A DNA stretch of 64,000 nt from Rotaria socialis (GCA_905331475.1 CAJNYU010001939.1:62001-126000), one strand, 5' to 3'; counted from the first letter of the stretch, positions 24,537 to 37,326 are shown. Notes: generated from the sequence alone by a model not told the origin. Numbers and translations: made by a program.

Positions 24537-25382
24537 TTAAATATTCTTGAAAACTGCGATAACCATCATCAATGCAGCGGCCAAAAGGCTCAACATAGGC
24601 TTTGAGGTAGAAATACCAGTATTGCAGAAGTCTCTGTTACAACAACAAACCCATGTACTGCGCCCAGCCACATTCTTCCATGAACACCCATTAGAAAAGC
24701 AGAGACCTGGCAGAGCAATACCTCGTGTAGATATTTCATCTGGTAAACTGCTACTGCTCATCTTCTGCAAAAAAAATAAATATTTTTTAGAAAATAACTA
24801 AAGAAATAAACTTACGGCACACCATCCTGTAGTTGAAGAGACTCTTGTAACATACATACTAGAAGATCTGAATGGTCGTGGACAAGTCGAGCAATAATAG
24901 CAAGTTAATGGAACATATGCATTACATAGATCTTGATTATTACAACAACAAACCCATGTCCTACGTCCAGCCACAGTCTTCCATGAGCACCCGCTAGAAA
25001 AGCAGAGACCAGGCTGAGCAACACCTCGAGTATAAGCGCCATCGGGTGAACTGGTAGCACTCATCATCTATAATATTGTTTTACTAACGCAAGTGTTGGA
25101 ATCAAATAAAATTATCAAGTAAAAAAACTTACGGCACACCAACCAGTATTTGAAGGGGCTGTTGTAACATATGGACTTGCTGGATTGAATGGTCGTGGAC
25201 AATTGGAACAATAATAACAGTAATTGCTCACTCGTTCAGCGGATATTTCCGTCGCATTGCTGCATACAGCAGCGCCTATAATAGATATTTAGAAACAATT
25301 CTAAAAATATTTTGAATTTTGTCCAAGAATTGATACCAATATAGGTTGTTATCAAAGACAAAATAATGAATACGATATTCAT
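24537..25382 (-). CDS. Secreted or GPI-anchored protein with two Ly6/three-finger-like modules
   Basis: Four exons (25382-25337, 25275-25133, 25067-24816, 24764-24537) sum to 669 nt, or 222 residues. Exon 1 encodes a signal peptide (MNIVFIILSLITTYIG). Two cysteine-rich modules follow. Each has NYCYYCSNCPRPF- or TCYYCSTCPRPF-like starts, GWC before a phase-0 intron, then PGLCFS.GCSWK, TWVCCC and a closing D.CN, the last being the Ly6/uPAR hallmark. The C-terminus is hydrophobic (SLLAAALMMVIAVF), consistent with a GPI-anchor signal. Because the same phase-0 intron splits both modules, the second arose by duplication of an exon pair. Introns are 51-65 nt. Family members are cell-surface or secreted ligand-binding proteins; no specific function can be assigned. 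No sequence similarity to a particular toxin is claimed. Confidence 0.82.
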
Positions 25383-26896
25383 TTCAACAAGTTTCTAATA
25401 TGAAAGTGAAATCTACGAAGATATTAATGATATAAAAACGAGTGTTGATATCTTTATTTTATAGGATTTGTTTATGAAATTTTGGTCTTGCACCACAAAT
25501 GCATAAGTTGATTCAATCAACAACAAAAACATTTTCGAGTGGTTATCTATTTGACGTAAAAGGTAAAAACAAATAAATGACGTAACAATTACTGTGAGAG
25601 CCATGGATGATAAAGAAAAAACATGACCAGTGACTCTCTTATCAAACTCAGATAGAACCTTCAGCTTTGCATATAAAAATATTTTGGGTGTTTGTATATA
25701 TGCATGTTATAGTATCATGAATGGAACAAAAACTAATGGCAACAAGATTGAATTATAAAGATAGGAGTTTCACGAGAATTCTCCATGAGATCTCAATCAT
25801 GATTAAACCTGAAATATTCAACTCTAATGATGTACAATATCTATACTTGAACATCAAGAGTTCTATTTATTCTATGTGAAGGAAAATTCATCAAATGTTC
25901 ACTCATCTCTATCTAGATGAAACATTTTTTTCTTCTTCTATTATGAACTGCAATTTTGGACACAACGTGTTAGAATGCTGCTTCTTTTTTTTGTAGCCTT
26001 TTTCGTCAACCAGTCAATGTTTTTCGAAGAGCTCTATAACAGAAACGAAAACTAAAACACTTGAAGAATCATCTGATTCCAAAGTTTCATATTAATGACT
26101 AAGTTGGTCAAAAAGTAAAAATCGATTCTGCTCAATATTAGAAATAACAGATAGTTGAGGTTAGTTAAATCCTAAACATGATTGTGTAAAGATATTTTTC
26201 TAATCTTATGCATTCTGTATCGAAAAAGTAATTTCAAGAACAAGAATATATATATTAATTAAATTAAGACAAGTTTTAAAAACTACTGATTGATTTTAAA
26301 TTTCGAAAAAAGATTTCATACAAATTATCTTTCAAGCTTCTATCAAATATTCTGACACTTCTTCATAGATATATGTCATTCTACAATCCATTTTTTGTAT
26401 TACATCAATAACTAGAAAAATGGCAAAACTACGTTTTTGATCGATTGATAACAAATATCAATTTAAATTTAAAAGAAAAACAAGACAAAGATGAGCTTTT
26501 TCTAGTAGAACATATGACACATGTTGACAGAGTTTAACATTTACAAATCTATCAGCAATTCATTGAATATGAATTTTATCATGAAAAAAAAGAATTTTTG
26601 TTATTAACTAAATAGCACTTGTGTACATTATCTGAATTCGAATAATTGAAAATCTATCAAAATTTATTCGTATTTAGATTGTTAATTTTTGCAGTGTGCT
26701 ATTATTTTATCACATAGAGCCTTTTACCATGTATCAAAAACGGGAATATCTAAATCGATCTGAGATCTGTTGAAATCATAAAATTATCTTTTATTTCAAT
26801 ATTTTAAGGTTGACAACAAACTCAGAGAACATGCTCGATTCACATGGGTTGTATCACATGTTTTATTTCAATTAATTGCTTTCTCATAGTAATCCT
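25383..26896. other. Intergenic region, no gene recognised
   Basis: A+T-rich sequence lies between the upstream flank of the Ly6-like gene and the 3' end of the WxxW gene. Short minus-strand frames (for example 25413-25604) show no motif. Confidence 0.4.
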
Positions 26897-27350
26897 TTAA
26901 GAAGCAGTAGCTGGACAACAATAACGAACTTTGTAATCATTGCAAATTCTGTTTCTATAATTAGAAATTTGTTGATTCAAACATAAAAATCCATCTTTAA
27001 CAGTAATTCGAAATACATCTCCAGTAGTTGAAGGACTTGCACCATATGAAGTTTGAGCCTAGAAGAAGAAAAAGAAATAAATATTCATTTTTATAATGGA
27101 TGATAAGAAAATTTCAGCATACTTCGATTGCAGTTGGATATAAGCACATAAAAGTTGGGAAAAGCTTTTGAATATGATTAGTAATTTCAACGTCGCCTTG
27201 TGTTGCACTTGGATCATTTGTATCATACCATGTCGTCCATTTGTAACTGCCTGTACAACTACCTTCTCCAAATGTATAAGGTTCAAATATGCCTTGTTGA
27301 GATGAAATACCGTTGAAGAACAGAATCAACAAAAACACAGTAAAAAGCAT
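26897..27350 (-). CDS. Small secreted WxxW-domain (mucin/CILP-type) protein
   Basis: Two exons (27350-27123 and 27058-26897) with a 64-nt intron encode 129 residues. A signal peptide (MLFTVFLLILFFNGISS) is followed by a single domain with WTTWYDTNDPSATQGDVEIT, the hallmark of the WxxW domain found in mucins and cartilage intermediate layer proteins. The second exon carries paired cysteines near the end (CLNQQ, ICNDYKVRYCCP), also usual for this domain. The phase-0 join reads TAIE-AQTSYGASPSTTGDVFR. The family is extracellular and often part of mucus or matrix. A single-domain protein of this size is short compared with vertebrate relatives, so a secreted mucus or matrix component is inference. 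Confidence 0.8.
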
Positions 27351-28844
27351 GTTTTCTTATTGAATAGATATACTTGAATATTGTTGTTAATGAAATCACA
27401 ATAATAAAAAAAACAGCCATTAAAATAGGGTATAAACTAAGCCTCTCATGATTGCAATCATCATTATCATCATCATAGAACCATTGCAATAACATTGAAA
27501 TTTGAGATGAGAATGAAAATAATTGGATTTTTGTGATTTTTTCTACCTGTCGTCTGACTTCCATTAAGAAAATACTAATTTAAAAATTGATCCACAATAA
27601 GATCGCTGAAATATAAAAGTACGTCAATATCCGGTGAAAACATTTATTCTTATTGTTAAATAGAAGATTTTAACACGATAAAACAACCAATCATTAGTCA
27701 TTGAACAGATTAAATTCTTTAATTATCTTCAAAAATAAAAAGTAACTGAGATAGATTCAACGGTGAATTTTATAAATCTGATGAAACTTTATAAAAAAAA
27801 ATTATTATAGACCGAACGAGAAAAAACACTGAAAAGAAAAAAAATCATTTTTTCTCGAATATTTGGTTACAGTCAATGAAATACAATATTTGATTTTTTT
27901 AAATACCTTTTCTACTCTTTTATACATTCTTCATTTTCGAAAAAATGATCACTCTTATAATACTTAAAATTGTTCGAGATAATATTAAATTACAGATACA
28001 TTTCGATCCGAAGATGATGAATACAAAAACAAAAATTTTGGCTATTTTACAAGTGTTTATTTCTTTAATTTACAATTCAATTAGGAAGTTATTAGAGTTA
28101 TCATGACAAGTCAAGATTTATATTCTATTTGATTTGATTCGACAATGTTATCTCTATTTAGATATTAATCAGAAGAAAAAAAACGAAGAAACATTTCATA
28201 TGAATTTTAATATAATGTTTTGTTTTTTCATTAAGCAACGTTTTACAGCAATAGTATAGTCATTATAGAAACAAGAGCATCAGCTGTGAAACATTTAAAT
28301 TCGACAAAATTAACTTCATAATGAACTTATTCGAATATTTTATTTTTCGAAAGTATTACTAAAAGTTTTCACAAATTCTATGAAAGCCTGATTATTTCTC
28401 TTGTTGTCGAACTTTTCTTCATTAATCTCAATTAAATTATAAAAAAAATACTGAGGAAAATAAAAAAAAGAATCCAAAATAGTTTTATAAAGAAAGACTT
28501 TTTTTTTTAAATATATCATGATGTTAAAAGATTTGTCTTTTCAAGTGTATCATCATCATAGATGCATATATGCAAAATTTTTGTCTAAACCATAAATTAG
28601 ATTTCATCTAGAAGTATTCATCGTAACATTTAAAACTTCTTTTTTTAAAGATAACATTGTCCTTGTTTTTCTTTTATGAATGGTATCTATCTATCTAAGA
28701 ATAAAATACTTACTACCTTGTTATAACTAAGTAAGTAAAGTAAATGTCAGATATACATATGAATCGTTCTTATCTTAACTTGATATCATCATCGTTCTAT
28801 ATAAAATGTCTTGTCATTTCAACACTTGCATATAGAATTGTAAC
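27351..28844. other. Divergent intergenic region
   Basis: It lies between the starts of the WxxW gene (-) and threonine aldolase (+), so it should contain both promoters. It is very A+T-rich with poly-A/T runs, and I see no gene or structured repeat. Confidence 0.4.
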
Positions 28845-29918
28845 ATGTCGTCTTCATTTATTGATCTTCGTTCAGATACAGTGACAAAACCAACAGTTGA
28901 AATGTATCAAGCAATGTCTGATGCTAAAGTTGGAGATGATGTTTATGGTGATGATCCTACTGTATTAGAACTACAGGAAATGACAGCAACATTATTAGGA
29001 AAAGAAGCAGCTTTATTTGTTCCATCAGGAACAATGGGAAATCTTATTTGTGTTCTCAATCATTGTTCAGAATTTGGATCAGAAATGATATTAGGTGATG
29101 AATGTCATATTCACTTATATGAACAAGGTGGATGTGCAACATTAGGAAGAATTCATTCTCGAACAGTTCGAACACAATCAGATGGTACACTTCTACTTGA
29201 TGATATTGAACAACAAATTCGAACAGCGAAAGATAATGATCATTTTCCCCAAACAAAACTTGTGTGCTTAGAAAATACACATAATCGTATGGGAGGAAAA
29301 GTATTAACAGTTGAATATATACAATCTGTTGGAATATTATGCCAACAATATGGATTAAAATTGCATATGGATGGTGCCAGATTAATGAATGCAGCTGTTC
29401 AATTGGATATTCAGCCAGCTAGATTAGTTGAATGTTGTGATTCGATTTCATTTTGCTTATCAAAAGGTTTGGCAGCACCAGTTGGATCACTTGTTGTTGG
29501 CACACATGATTTTATTCGACGAGCAAAACGTTTGAGAAAAGTATTGGGTGGAGGAATGAGGCAAGTCGGAGTTTTAGCTGCAGCTGGAATTATTTCATTA
29601 ACAAAAATGCCAAAATTATTAGAATTAGATCATCAACATGCGAAATTACTTGCTCAAGGATTATCTACAATTCATGGTTGTGAAATCAATCCTGAAAGCG
29701 ATGTACAAACAAATATTGTAGTTTTTCAATTAAATCCTAATAAGATTAATATAGATGCACCAACATTTGCAACTATTTTAAAAAACGAACACCAAATATT
29801 AGTTACAGTTCAAGGCAAATTTAGATGTCGATTCGTTGTACATTATATGATTTCAGAAGAGAATATTGAATATGTCTCACAAAAAGTTAAACAAGTTTTA
29901 GAAAATAATAAAAAATAA
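28845..29918 (+). CDS. Low-specificity L-threonine aldolase
   Basis: A single uninterrupted 357-codon frame encodes a fold-type I PLP enzyme of the beta-eliminating lyase/threonine aldolase family, normal in length. The start IDLRSDTVTKPT and VGDDVYGDDPTV are family signatures. HMDGARL (D176, R179) contacts the cofactor, and SFCLSKGLAAPVGS holds the PLP lysine, K207. The enzyme cleaves threonine and allo-threonine to glycine and acetaldehyde in the cytosol. I chose this ATG because it gives the canonical N-terminus. The gene has no introns, whereas nearly every other intact gene here does; this fits bacterial origin or retrocopying but does not prove either. Codon use is A/T-ending like its neighbours. 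Confidence 0.95.
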   Translation: MSSSFIDLRSDTVTKPTVEMYQAMSDAKVGDDVYGDDPTVLELQEMTATLLGKEAALFVPSGTMGNLICVLNHCSEFGSEMILGDECHIHLYEQGGCATLGRIHSRTVRTQSDGTLLLDDIEQQIRTAKDNDHFPQTKLVCLENTHNRMGGKVLTVEYIQSVGILCQQYGLKLHMDGARLMNAAVQLDIQPARLVECCDSISFCLSKGLAAPVGSLVVGTHDFIRRAKRLRKVLGGGMRQVGVLAAAGIISLTKMPKLLELDHQHAKLLAQGLSTIHGCEINPESDVQTNIVVFQLNPNKINIDAPTFATILKNEHQILVTVQGKFRCRFVVHYMISEENIEYVSQKVKQVLENNKK

Positions 29919-31010
29919 TTTTAATAACGTTTCTCAAATTGATTTTTAAATGATAAATCTTTAAATAATTCAATAAATAGCACTGACATGAGAAGAAATA
30001 ATAGGAAATTGATATTGACTAAAAACTTGAACAGATATTTAATCGATGAATCAATAGAATGGACAACAAAATATTAAATTATTTAACTAATACACAATAG
30101 TATGACATACATAGTTGAATAGCATTAATTGATTGAATGGATCATCCTGTAACATATTTACATAAAATTTAATTTCAAAGAGTGATTTAAATCACGTAAG
30201 ACTTCGATCAAACTCTTCTTTTCTTTATCTTTCATTGTGTAATAAGAATATATGACACATGAATTTTAGTAGAGAATAACAAAAATAAATATTTTTTTAA
30301 ATAAAAAAACTAACATCTAAAAAAATATCGCAATTAACTATTGTTTTTTTAAAGAAAAAAGAAAATATACTATTCGTTGATTCTTTATGGCATTTTTCTG
30401 CTGAATAAAAAGGATTCTATATTTCATGCGAACACTTAATATAGAACATCATTAAGTTTTATGTTCTCTTTACAGATGCTTCATGTAAAATATAGAGTAT
30501 ATATTTAAGACATCATAAACAGAATCCATTGGAATTTGCAATAGCTCTTTAATTGCGATCCATGTTCGAAAGAGAAAAATCAACTATTATTCTATTCATT
30601 GAATAGTAATCATCAATGTTTGATCGGTGAAGCATTCGTTAATCGATGTCAAGACCAAAAAAGAAATAGAAAAAAAGAAAAGAAAACTTTATTCTATTGC
30701 AATTTGAACTAAATAAACTCTTCGTTTCAAGTTTAACTATACACAATCCCCGATAGGTTCAAATTTAAGTATGCTTGTAAAAATTACAGAATAAATCTTT
30801 TCAGTTACGTCGATTTCTTTTCTTTTCTTTAACAATTTTTTCTTCATTTCTTTCCACATCTTATAAAACTGAATAATATAGTTCTCATAAGTAAATAATT
30901 TAAAGTTCGATTTCGACATATATATATATATATATCATATAGCTTTAAACTGACTCTAACTATTGTTTTAGTAATTAACTTTGGAAGTAACTCGAGTTCA
31001 ATCAAGTAAA
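29919..31010. other. Intergenic region, no gene recognised
   Basis: A+T-rich sequence between two plus-strand genes, with a TA microsatellite at about 30919-30937. Short frames on the minus strand have no motif. Confidence 0.4.
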
Positions 31011-32764
31011 ATGTCTCTAAAACAATCTTCATTTCATCAAGAATCTATTCAGAAAAATCCAATTCGTGTTGGAATTCGTCTCATGTTTCAACGTATTGGT
31101 AAGTTTCAATTTTCCAGATTCTCATGATCATATATAAACAGTCGAACTCATTAAAATAGATTGACTTTGAAATTTCGCTTTTTTGATTGGAATTCATTGT
31201 TGTATTTTTCTGTCGAAATGGTTTGTAGATTATAACAAAAAACAATATTCGAAAAAGATTAATTTTTTCTAGATTTTTTAAATATTTTAATTGCATATTG
31301 ATTTTACTGATAATATATTCTGTTTCAGGTGAAATCGATACATTAAATGAAAAATATCAAGCACAAGCATTGATTGAAGCCCGTTGGTTAGTTGAATCGA
31401 CTGATTTATTATCAATTTTATCACCAATTGATCAACATCATTTGAATCATGGAAAATCTGTAACTCTTACGAAATATAGTGATATTCATTGGCATCCACA
31501 ATTATTCATTGAAAATGCTCTTGGAGATTTAAAAGAACAAATAAGATATAGTGCAAAGAAAACATCGAATGATCAAGTTTTTATATGTGAACATCGTGAT
31601 ATAAAAGGAGTTTTTTGGGAAAAACTTGAATTAAATCATTTTCCATCTGATATTCAAGAATTAACAATATCTGTTGGTTCGATGTTCTATGATGATCGAG
31701 TTGTACTTATTCCTGATTCCTATTATCGTAGTGGAATAAATCGTGAAGCATTCGTTGATCAACAAGAATGGTCATTGTATGAAAATGTTGATGCAAAACA
31801 AAGATTTATCAAAGAATTTGCTTTCAATGACAACGATGATGAAACTCTTGATATGAACCCAAACGATGAAAGGAAACGTTCTGTTGTATCTGTGTCGTGT
31901 CATACAGGTTAATATTTTATTCATTGTAATTATTCGATTGACTTTTCTTAATGAAACATATTTTTGTAGCACGTCGTTCTGCTTATTTCTATTGGAATGG
32001 TTATTGCCTTATTTTTCTTATTACGACTTGTGCTTTTTGCATTTTTTCAATGCCACCAAAGTATAATTTAATCATCAGATTATTAAATTATCGAGCTGTT
32101 TTCTTTTTAGTCTACCACAAAATCGTCTTCAAACTGGTGCAACTCTGCTTCTTACTTCCATTACTTTTCGTTGGACAGTTAATCGTTCTCTTGTAAGTAA
32201 AAACATGAGCTTTTGTAAAAAAAAAGAAAATAATTCAAAATGATACACATATCGTTTTTAGAATATAGTTTAAGAAAAAAAACTACAATGAGTTAAGTGT
32301 AGCTACAATTTTTGATTTCGAATCCGTTTTTATTTTTGGTTGAATTAAAATGATTTCTATTCTAGCCAACAGTATCCTACTTGACGTCTCTGGATAAATA
32401 TGCTATTATTTCAATTTTTATTCTTATTCTTTTGTGTGTATGGCATGCAATTATTGGTGCTATTATTTTTATCGAAAACCGTTCTTCAATAACAAATTCA
32501 GAAGATCGAAACTGTTGGATAGATCGTTGCGTATTTTTTATTCTTTTCGGTTTCTATATTATTATGCATCTAGGAATGTTACTTTGGTTATATCTAGTAC
32601 CACTTGCTCGTAGACGAAATATGAAACAAAAGGATATACAATATAAAGAAAAAATTCATAAACAATTAAATGAAGTACAACTACTTAACCAAAGCGATGA
32701 TCTCGAATTATCGAATAAAACAAAGATCAAGAACAAGTATACCGTGTCGGAAGTGACCTTATAA
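31011..32764 (+). CDS. Pentameric ligand-gated ion channel subunit lacking the Cys-loop disulfide
   Basis: Five exons (31011-31098, 31329-31907, 31970-32060, 32111-32192, 32366-32764) total 1239 nt, or 412 residues. The extracellular domain starts with RVGIRLMFQRIGEIDTLNEK and contains the conserved FPSDIQ (134-139) of the Cys-loop region. The two positions 14 apart that hold cysteines in animal receptors are E127 and L141. TM1 spans about 227-250. The M2 segment follows the exon 3/4 join (LPQNRLQTGATLLLTSITF), then the M2-M3 linker PTVSYLTSLDKY, TM3 about 293-315 and TM4 about 335-357. I see no classical N-terminal signal peptide, which is odd for this topology. The superfamily forms plasma-membrane pentameric channels. 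Missing cysteines recall prokaryotic relatives such as GLIC and ELIC; ligand and ion selectivity cannot be read. A first exon upstream could have been missed. Confidence 0.85.
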
Positions 32765-34141
32765 AAATATAAGTAGCTATTACTGTCAGTTATAAATACT
32801 GTAACATTACAATTTTATACATTAGAAACAGTTTAATAATCGCTTTCGTGTTTTTTTTAGGGGGTTTTTAATTGATTAATATATATATATACATCATTAT
32901 TGTATTTCCATGAATTTAAAAAAAAAGATTCAAGATTTCCAATGAAAACGATAGGCATCATTTATCGAAATAATAATTATCAAAGGATAAACGTGAGTTA
33001 GAAGATAAATGCAATGTCTGATTATGAAAATGATAAGAAAAAGTCTGTAATATAGCAAAGGCAAAACTACTCTTTCAAAGAAGTGATACTGACATGAAAT
33101 CAATTCATTGATAAAGTTTCTTGAAGTGTCTTATTCATCTTGCAGCTAGAATTGGCAAGCTTTCATTTGAAATGAAAAACTCAAACCCTAGTCAAATCTA
33201 ATCTAAAACTTCTTGAGGGTGTTGGGTATGTGATAACTAACATCCACACCTTCATTTAAACTTTTATTAGCTTCCGTTGAACCGAAACGCACTTTTTTCC
33301 AATCTGCCTCTCTAAGATGATCTTCTATTTATAAGCCATTTAGTACGCCTTGACTCAGTGGCAACTCCTGTGATTATTAAATCGCCTCAAAATGATGAAT
33401 TATCGCTAAGAGAGCATAGGTATACCCAGGTCGAGCATTACAACGAGCATTTAGAAGCCGTATCCAATCGTATTCGGCCGCATCATAAACAGGAACGGCC
33501 AAGCACTGCAGCGTATACGACCGTAACAACATCGTAACCGACCGTTTATGGTCGTAATTCTGAACAAAAAGAAAAGTACATTCATAAACCCTTCCGATCG
33601 ATAGTGAGCACACTACAGACATCAATTCTACTAGATCTCCATAGAAATCACACTAAACAAATGTAAGCAACCAAAACACGTACTGCAAATCACACCGAAA
33701 ATTACAGAAATCATACTTCCAGCAGATCTTTTCGGAGCAGTATCTATACTCTAAATCTACCGAGAGCACCTAAAGCTGACTCCCTATGATTTTCCGTGCA
33801 TCAAACAGCAAAAATCATGGCAAATCTAAAAAAATACAAAAAGCATCAAAGAAATCCTGCTAAAATCACGTTTCGAAGAAAGCATCGTAGAGAATCGTGG
33901 ATAGCACCATTAGATCGAGAGCACCAAGAGATCCATATTGAATTATTTCTGCTCCATCCTGCATCAGAGATTATGAGAAATCTGAAAAATACGAAAAGTA
34001 TCAAAGAAATCCTGCTAAAATCAATGTTTCTTGCGTATATAATTCATGGAAAAGCGGTAATAATTTGTGGCAATGATATTTGGGATCAATAACAATAAGT
34101 GCTTATGGTGTTATTTACGATTAATCATATAGTCTCGAGAA
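32765..34141. other. Intergenic region with a short diverged duplication
   Basis: About 33814-33870 and 33970-34025 share a 55-bp block (CATCAAAGAAATCCTGCTAA is identical or nearly so). A TA microsatellite lies near 32880. No gene is recognisable; a minus-strand frame at 33377-33625 lacks motifs. Confidence 0.4.
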
Positions 34142-35228
34142 TAGAGATGCGCGGGCAAGGCTTTTTGGTACCGGTCCCGGTCTAGTCCCGGTCGTATTAC
34201 GGATGAGTATACTATTTTCTTGGCTCCGGTCCAGAACAGACAGTTTTTTTCCAACGGTTCCGGTAACTTTGTCAGCGGTCCCGAACCCAGTCCCGGTGGC
34301 TGTTTCTAACTATACAGATTTAATTGTTGAAGAATTCGGCTTAATATCATCTGAGTATAAGCGACATCTAATAACTATTGGAGCAACTGTTATTTCAAAA
34401 ATTTCTTATAATCGTGTCAGTGAAAAGGATGATTAGTATCGTGGTTACTTTGTTTTAAATTCTTTATTCTCAATTCAATCGATAAAGGATACTTGTCACA
34501 TTTAAATCTTATCAATGTCTATTTCAACAACTAAGAAATTTTTCGACAAACAAGGAGTGGAAGATTTGGTGAAGAAATGATTCTCAACCAGCCCACAGTC
34601 GATTTTTGGGCGGAGAATTTTAGTGGCGTCAGCTTTCCTGGTGTTGCCTTACATTTTTATGAAGACAATAAAGGTTTGATTTCTTTGAGTTTATGCTGTA
34701 GAGAATATGATCCAATAGACGGTACTACTACGAATGTTCGATTAGTTATTGATCAAATATGATCTGAATTTAATTTAAAGCCAGTAGAAAATCAATTCCC
34801 TTTTTTGACGTTGATGATAGTCAAAAAAATGTCTTCTTTGTATAGTAAAGTACGTGAATTTGAGTTGCTTATTTATTTATTTTTGATATTTACGCTTTTT
34901 ATTTTCGTTTATGTCGTTTTGCTTTTTGCTTTTTGCTATGTACATTTTTTGTATCACATCATATTAGTATGAAAATAATAAATTGATTTATGATGTACGC
35001 AAAATTCAATTTTAAAAATGGGGAAGTTAAAAATATCACAAATTTCAATCGCAGTCACGGCTCCGGTCATGCACCCGGTTAAATTTGGATTTTCAGTTCC
35101 AGTCCTTCTAAAATTTTAGATTTTCGGTCCAGATCCCGGCCATAGTCCCGGTAAAACTCTATTTTTTTGGCTCCGGCTCCGGCTCCGGGTACCAGGGCCG
35201 GGACCGGAGCTGGTCCCGCACATCTCTA
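34142..35228 (+). mobile_element. hAT-superfamily relic
   Basis: Ends are inverted: TAGAGATGCGCGGGCA at left and GGTCCCGCACATCTCTA at right. Both subterminal regions are rich in GGTCCCGGT/GGCTCCGG words. A fragment at about 34520-34800 reads like the middle of a hAT transposase: FFDKQGVEDLVKK shortly before TVDFWAENFSGVSFPGVALH, then KGLISLSLCCREYDP and TTNVRLVIDQI, interrupted by a TGA at 34760. The rest of the transposase is missing, so the copy is non-autonomous. I could not find the expected 8-bp target duplication, so the insertion is old or its ends have drifted. Confidence 0.65.
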
Positions 35229-36144
35229 GCATTGACAGGTTTTACTCGAACACGATGCTAAATTCATCTACACAATGGTCACTTAATACTTTTCACTGCG
35301 ATAGCTTGTGTAAACTATAATCTAAAATATGCTGCTATACTTTAAGCGAATAGCTAACCATCGGTTCCGACCGTTTACTGTGATAGTCGACAGTCGTTTA
35401 CAGTAAGGAGTAAAACATTTGTTAAATACTCGTGTGAAAATTACAAAACCGAGAATAATATATATAAAGTCAATGACTAAAAGTAGGCCCATTTGTGATA
35501 AATAAACACCTACCTAGTCAAGTGAATAAAAGAAAATGGCAATAAAAATACATTTCGACTATTAATTGAATTATTTAAATCATTTTATGTTTACCGGGTT
35601 TTTTTCCGAAGATTTGAGTTAATTTATTTGCTTATAATTTCTAAAAGTTATAAGGGTCAATCGTATTCGCTTACAAGGATTGATGTTTTACACAAAACTT
35701 CAGCATAGAATTCGAAATTCACACTAAAAGCCAATGGACATTTTTGATCGTGATAGAGTCAAACTTTGGAATAGTCGGAAACAGTTAGTTTTTGCATGAT
35801 TTCTTTCCAAAACAGCTGACAACTTTTTATACTACAAAGCATATATGAAGAATTTTCCTATCAGGACCAAATAACTGTGATTGACAATAGCATAATCTCT
35901 TTTTAATGACATTGAATTTTCTTTTTACCGGTAAAATACGCAATATATCAAAGGAAACTAGCCTAGCAATTATTCTAAGTGATGAAGAACAAAGGCGACT
36001 CTAGGATAACGAATTACAATGAGTTTATCAGAGTTAATTGGAGATGTTTTAATTTTTCTTTTATCATCTATCATGTCTGAAAAGACACCATTAATATACA
36101 TGACGAGTGGCTATATATATATATTTATATATTGACTACTGTAC
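35229..36144. other. Short spacer between transposon relics
   Basis: A+T-rich sequence with no open frame of interest. A run of TA dinucleotides occurs near 36112-36130, just before the next element. Confidence 0.4.
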
Positions 36145-37046
36145 CAGGGTTACCAAATCTCCTGTTTTGACCAGGGATCTCCTGGTTTTAAAACTTTTCT
36201 CCTGATTTTTGTAGTATGACGATTAACTTCGCTTTGAACCCATAGCAACTTTCAAGAGAAAAGAACAAATTTATGGAAACTTCAAACTTATATATGGAAT
36301 GATAGTCGAAATCAAATGAGCCATGATTTAGTTGAAGCTGAGTTGAAGATTAAAATGAACACTCATGTTCAGTATTGCCAGATATCGAATTTGAAAGTCC
36401 GGAAATTTGCGGAGCTTTTTTGGGTCCGTTTTTTCATTTAAAGTGTACGTTTTACTCTAACAGCTTCGAAACAAAAATACTCTTTATACATATCTCCAAC
36501 ATATATTTAAATAAAAAAGCGCACATCCAAGAAGGCTGCCTGATGTCAACCTCGAAACTCCAAAAACTTTTGGAATTTGTTTTTGCAAATCTAGAAAAAA
36601 ATCTAGAAAAGCTTTGGAAATTCGGAAAAAATTTCGAAACCTGGAATTTTTCCATAAGATGTGGGGAGCTGGAAACACCGTCTATTTTACTTGACCAGAA
36701 CTGTCACGAATTGCTGAGTAAATTGGCTAAGTAGTTTTTGCTATGTATTTTAGTGAACACATTTTAATTATCTATTTAAATAAACTTAATGAAATCAGCA
36801 TTCTATTTTCAATTTTAACTCGTCTACAAGGAAAATTTTCAGGATCAATCGCATTATAGGAAAAGAGGCTAATGTATCTATTAGTAAAAAATCGCAAGTT
36901 ATCAGATAAAAAGCATCAAATGACTGTTGAATGTCAAAAAAAACTCTCTTAATTGCTCTCCTGATTTAGGAAAAAAATTCTCCTGAGAAACTTCTGATTT
37001 TTCACAAAAATTCCCGGATTTTTAAAATTTGTATTTGGTAACCCTG
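36145..37046. mobile_element. Inverted-repeat element with CAGGGTTACCAAAT ends
   Basis: A 14-bp perfect terminal inverted repeat (CAGGGTTACCAAAT at left, its complement ATTTGGTAACCCTG at right) bounds 902 bp. Subterminal TCTCCTG words recur on both sides. The CAGGG start resembles hAT ends, but no 8-bp duplication is evident. A 119-codon plus-strand frame (36375-36734) lies inside; I recognise nothing in it. Confidence 0.6.
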
Positions 37047-37326
37047 ATTGAAAGACAACACACAGAACTCATTTTGGACAAGAATAAACTCATCGTGTGG
37101 AATTGTTGTTATATTATACACACAAAGGCTAAAATATATATAGATGATACTGATCTACACTTTGTTGCCCATCATTCTATCAGGATATATACGCGATTCT
37201 ATATATCTCGATAGCTATTTGAAGAATATTTACGCGACTTAAATATTTTTCCGTGACACATACGCCTCCTACAACTCTACCAGTAATCTTACAAGCACTC
37301 CACGATATTCTAAGACGTCACCTGAG

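Noticed and set aside
36375-36734. 119-codon frame inside the CAGGGTTACCAAAT element
   Set aside because: No recognisable motif, splice context or codon pattern; kept only as a note within the element.
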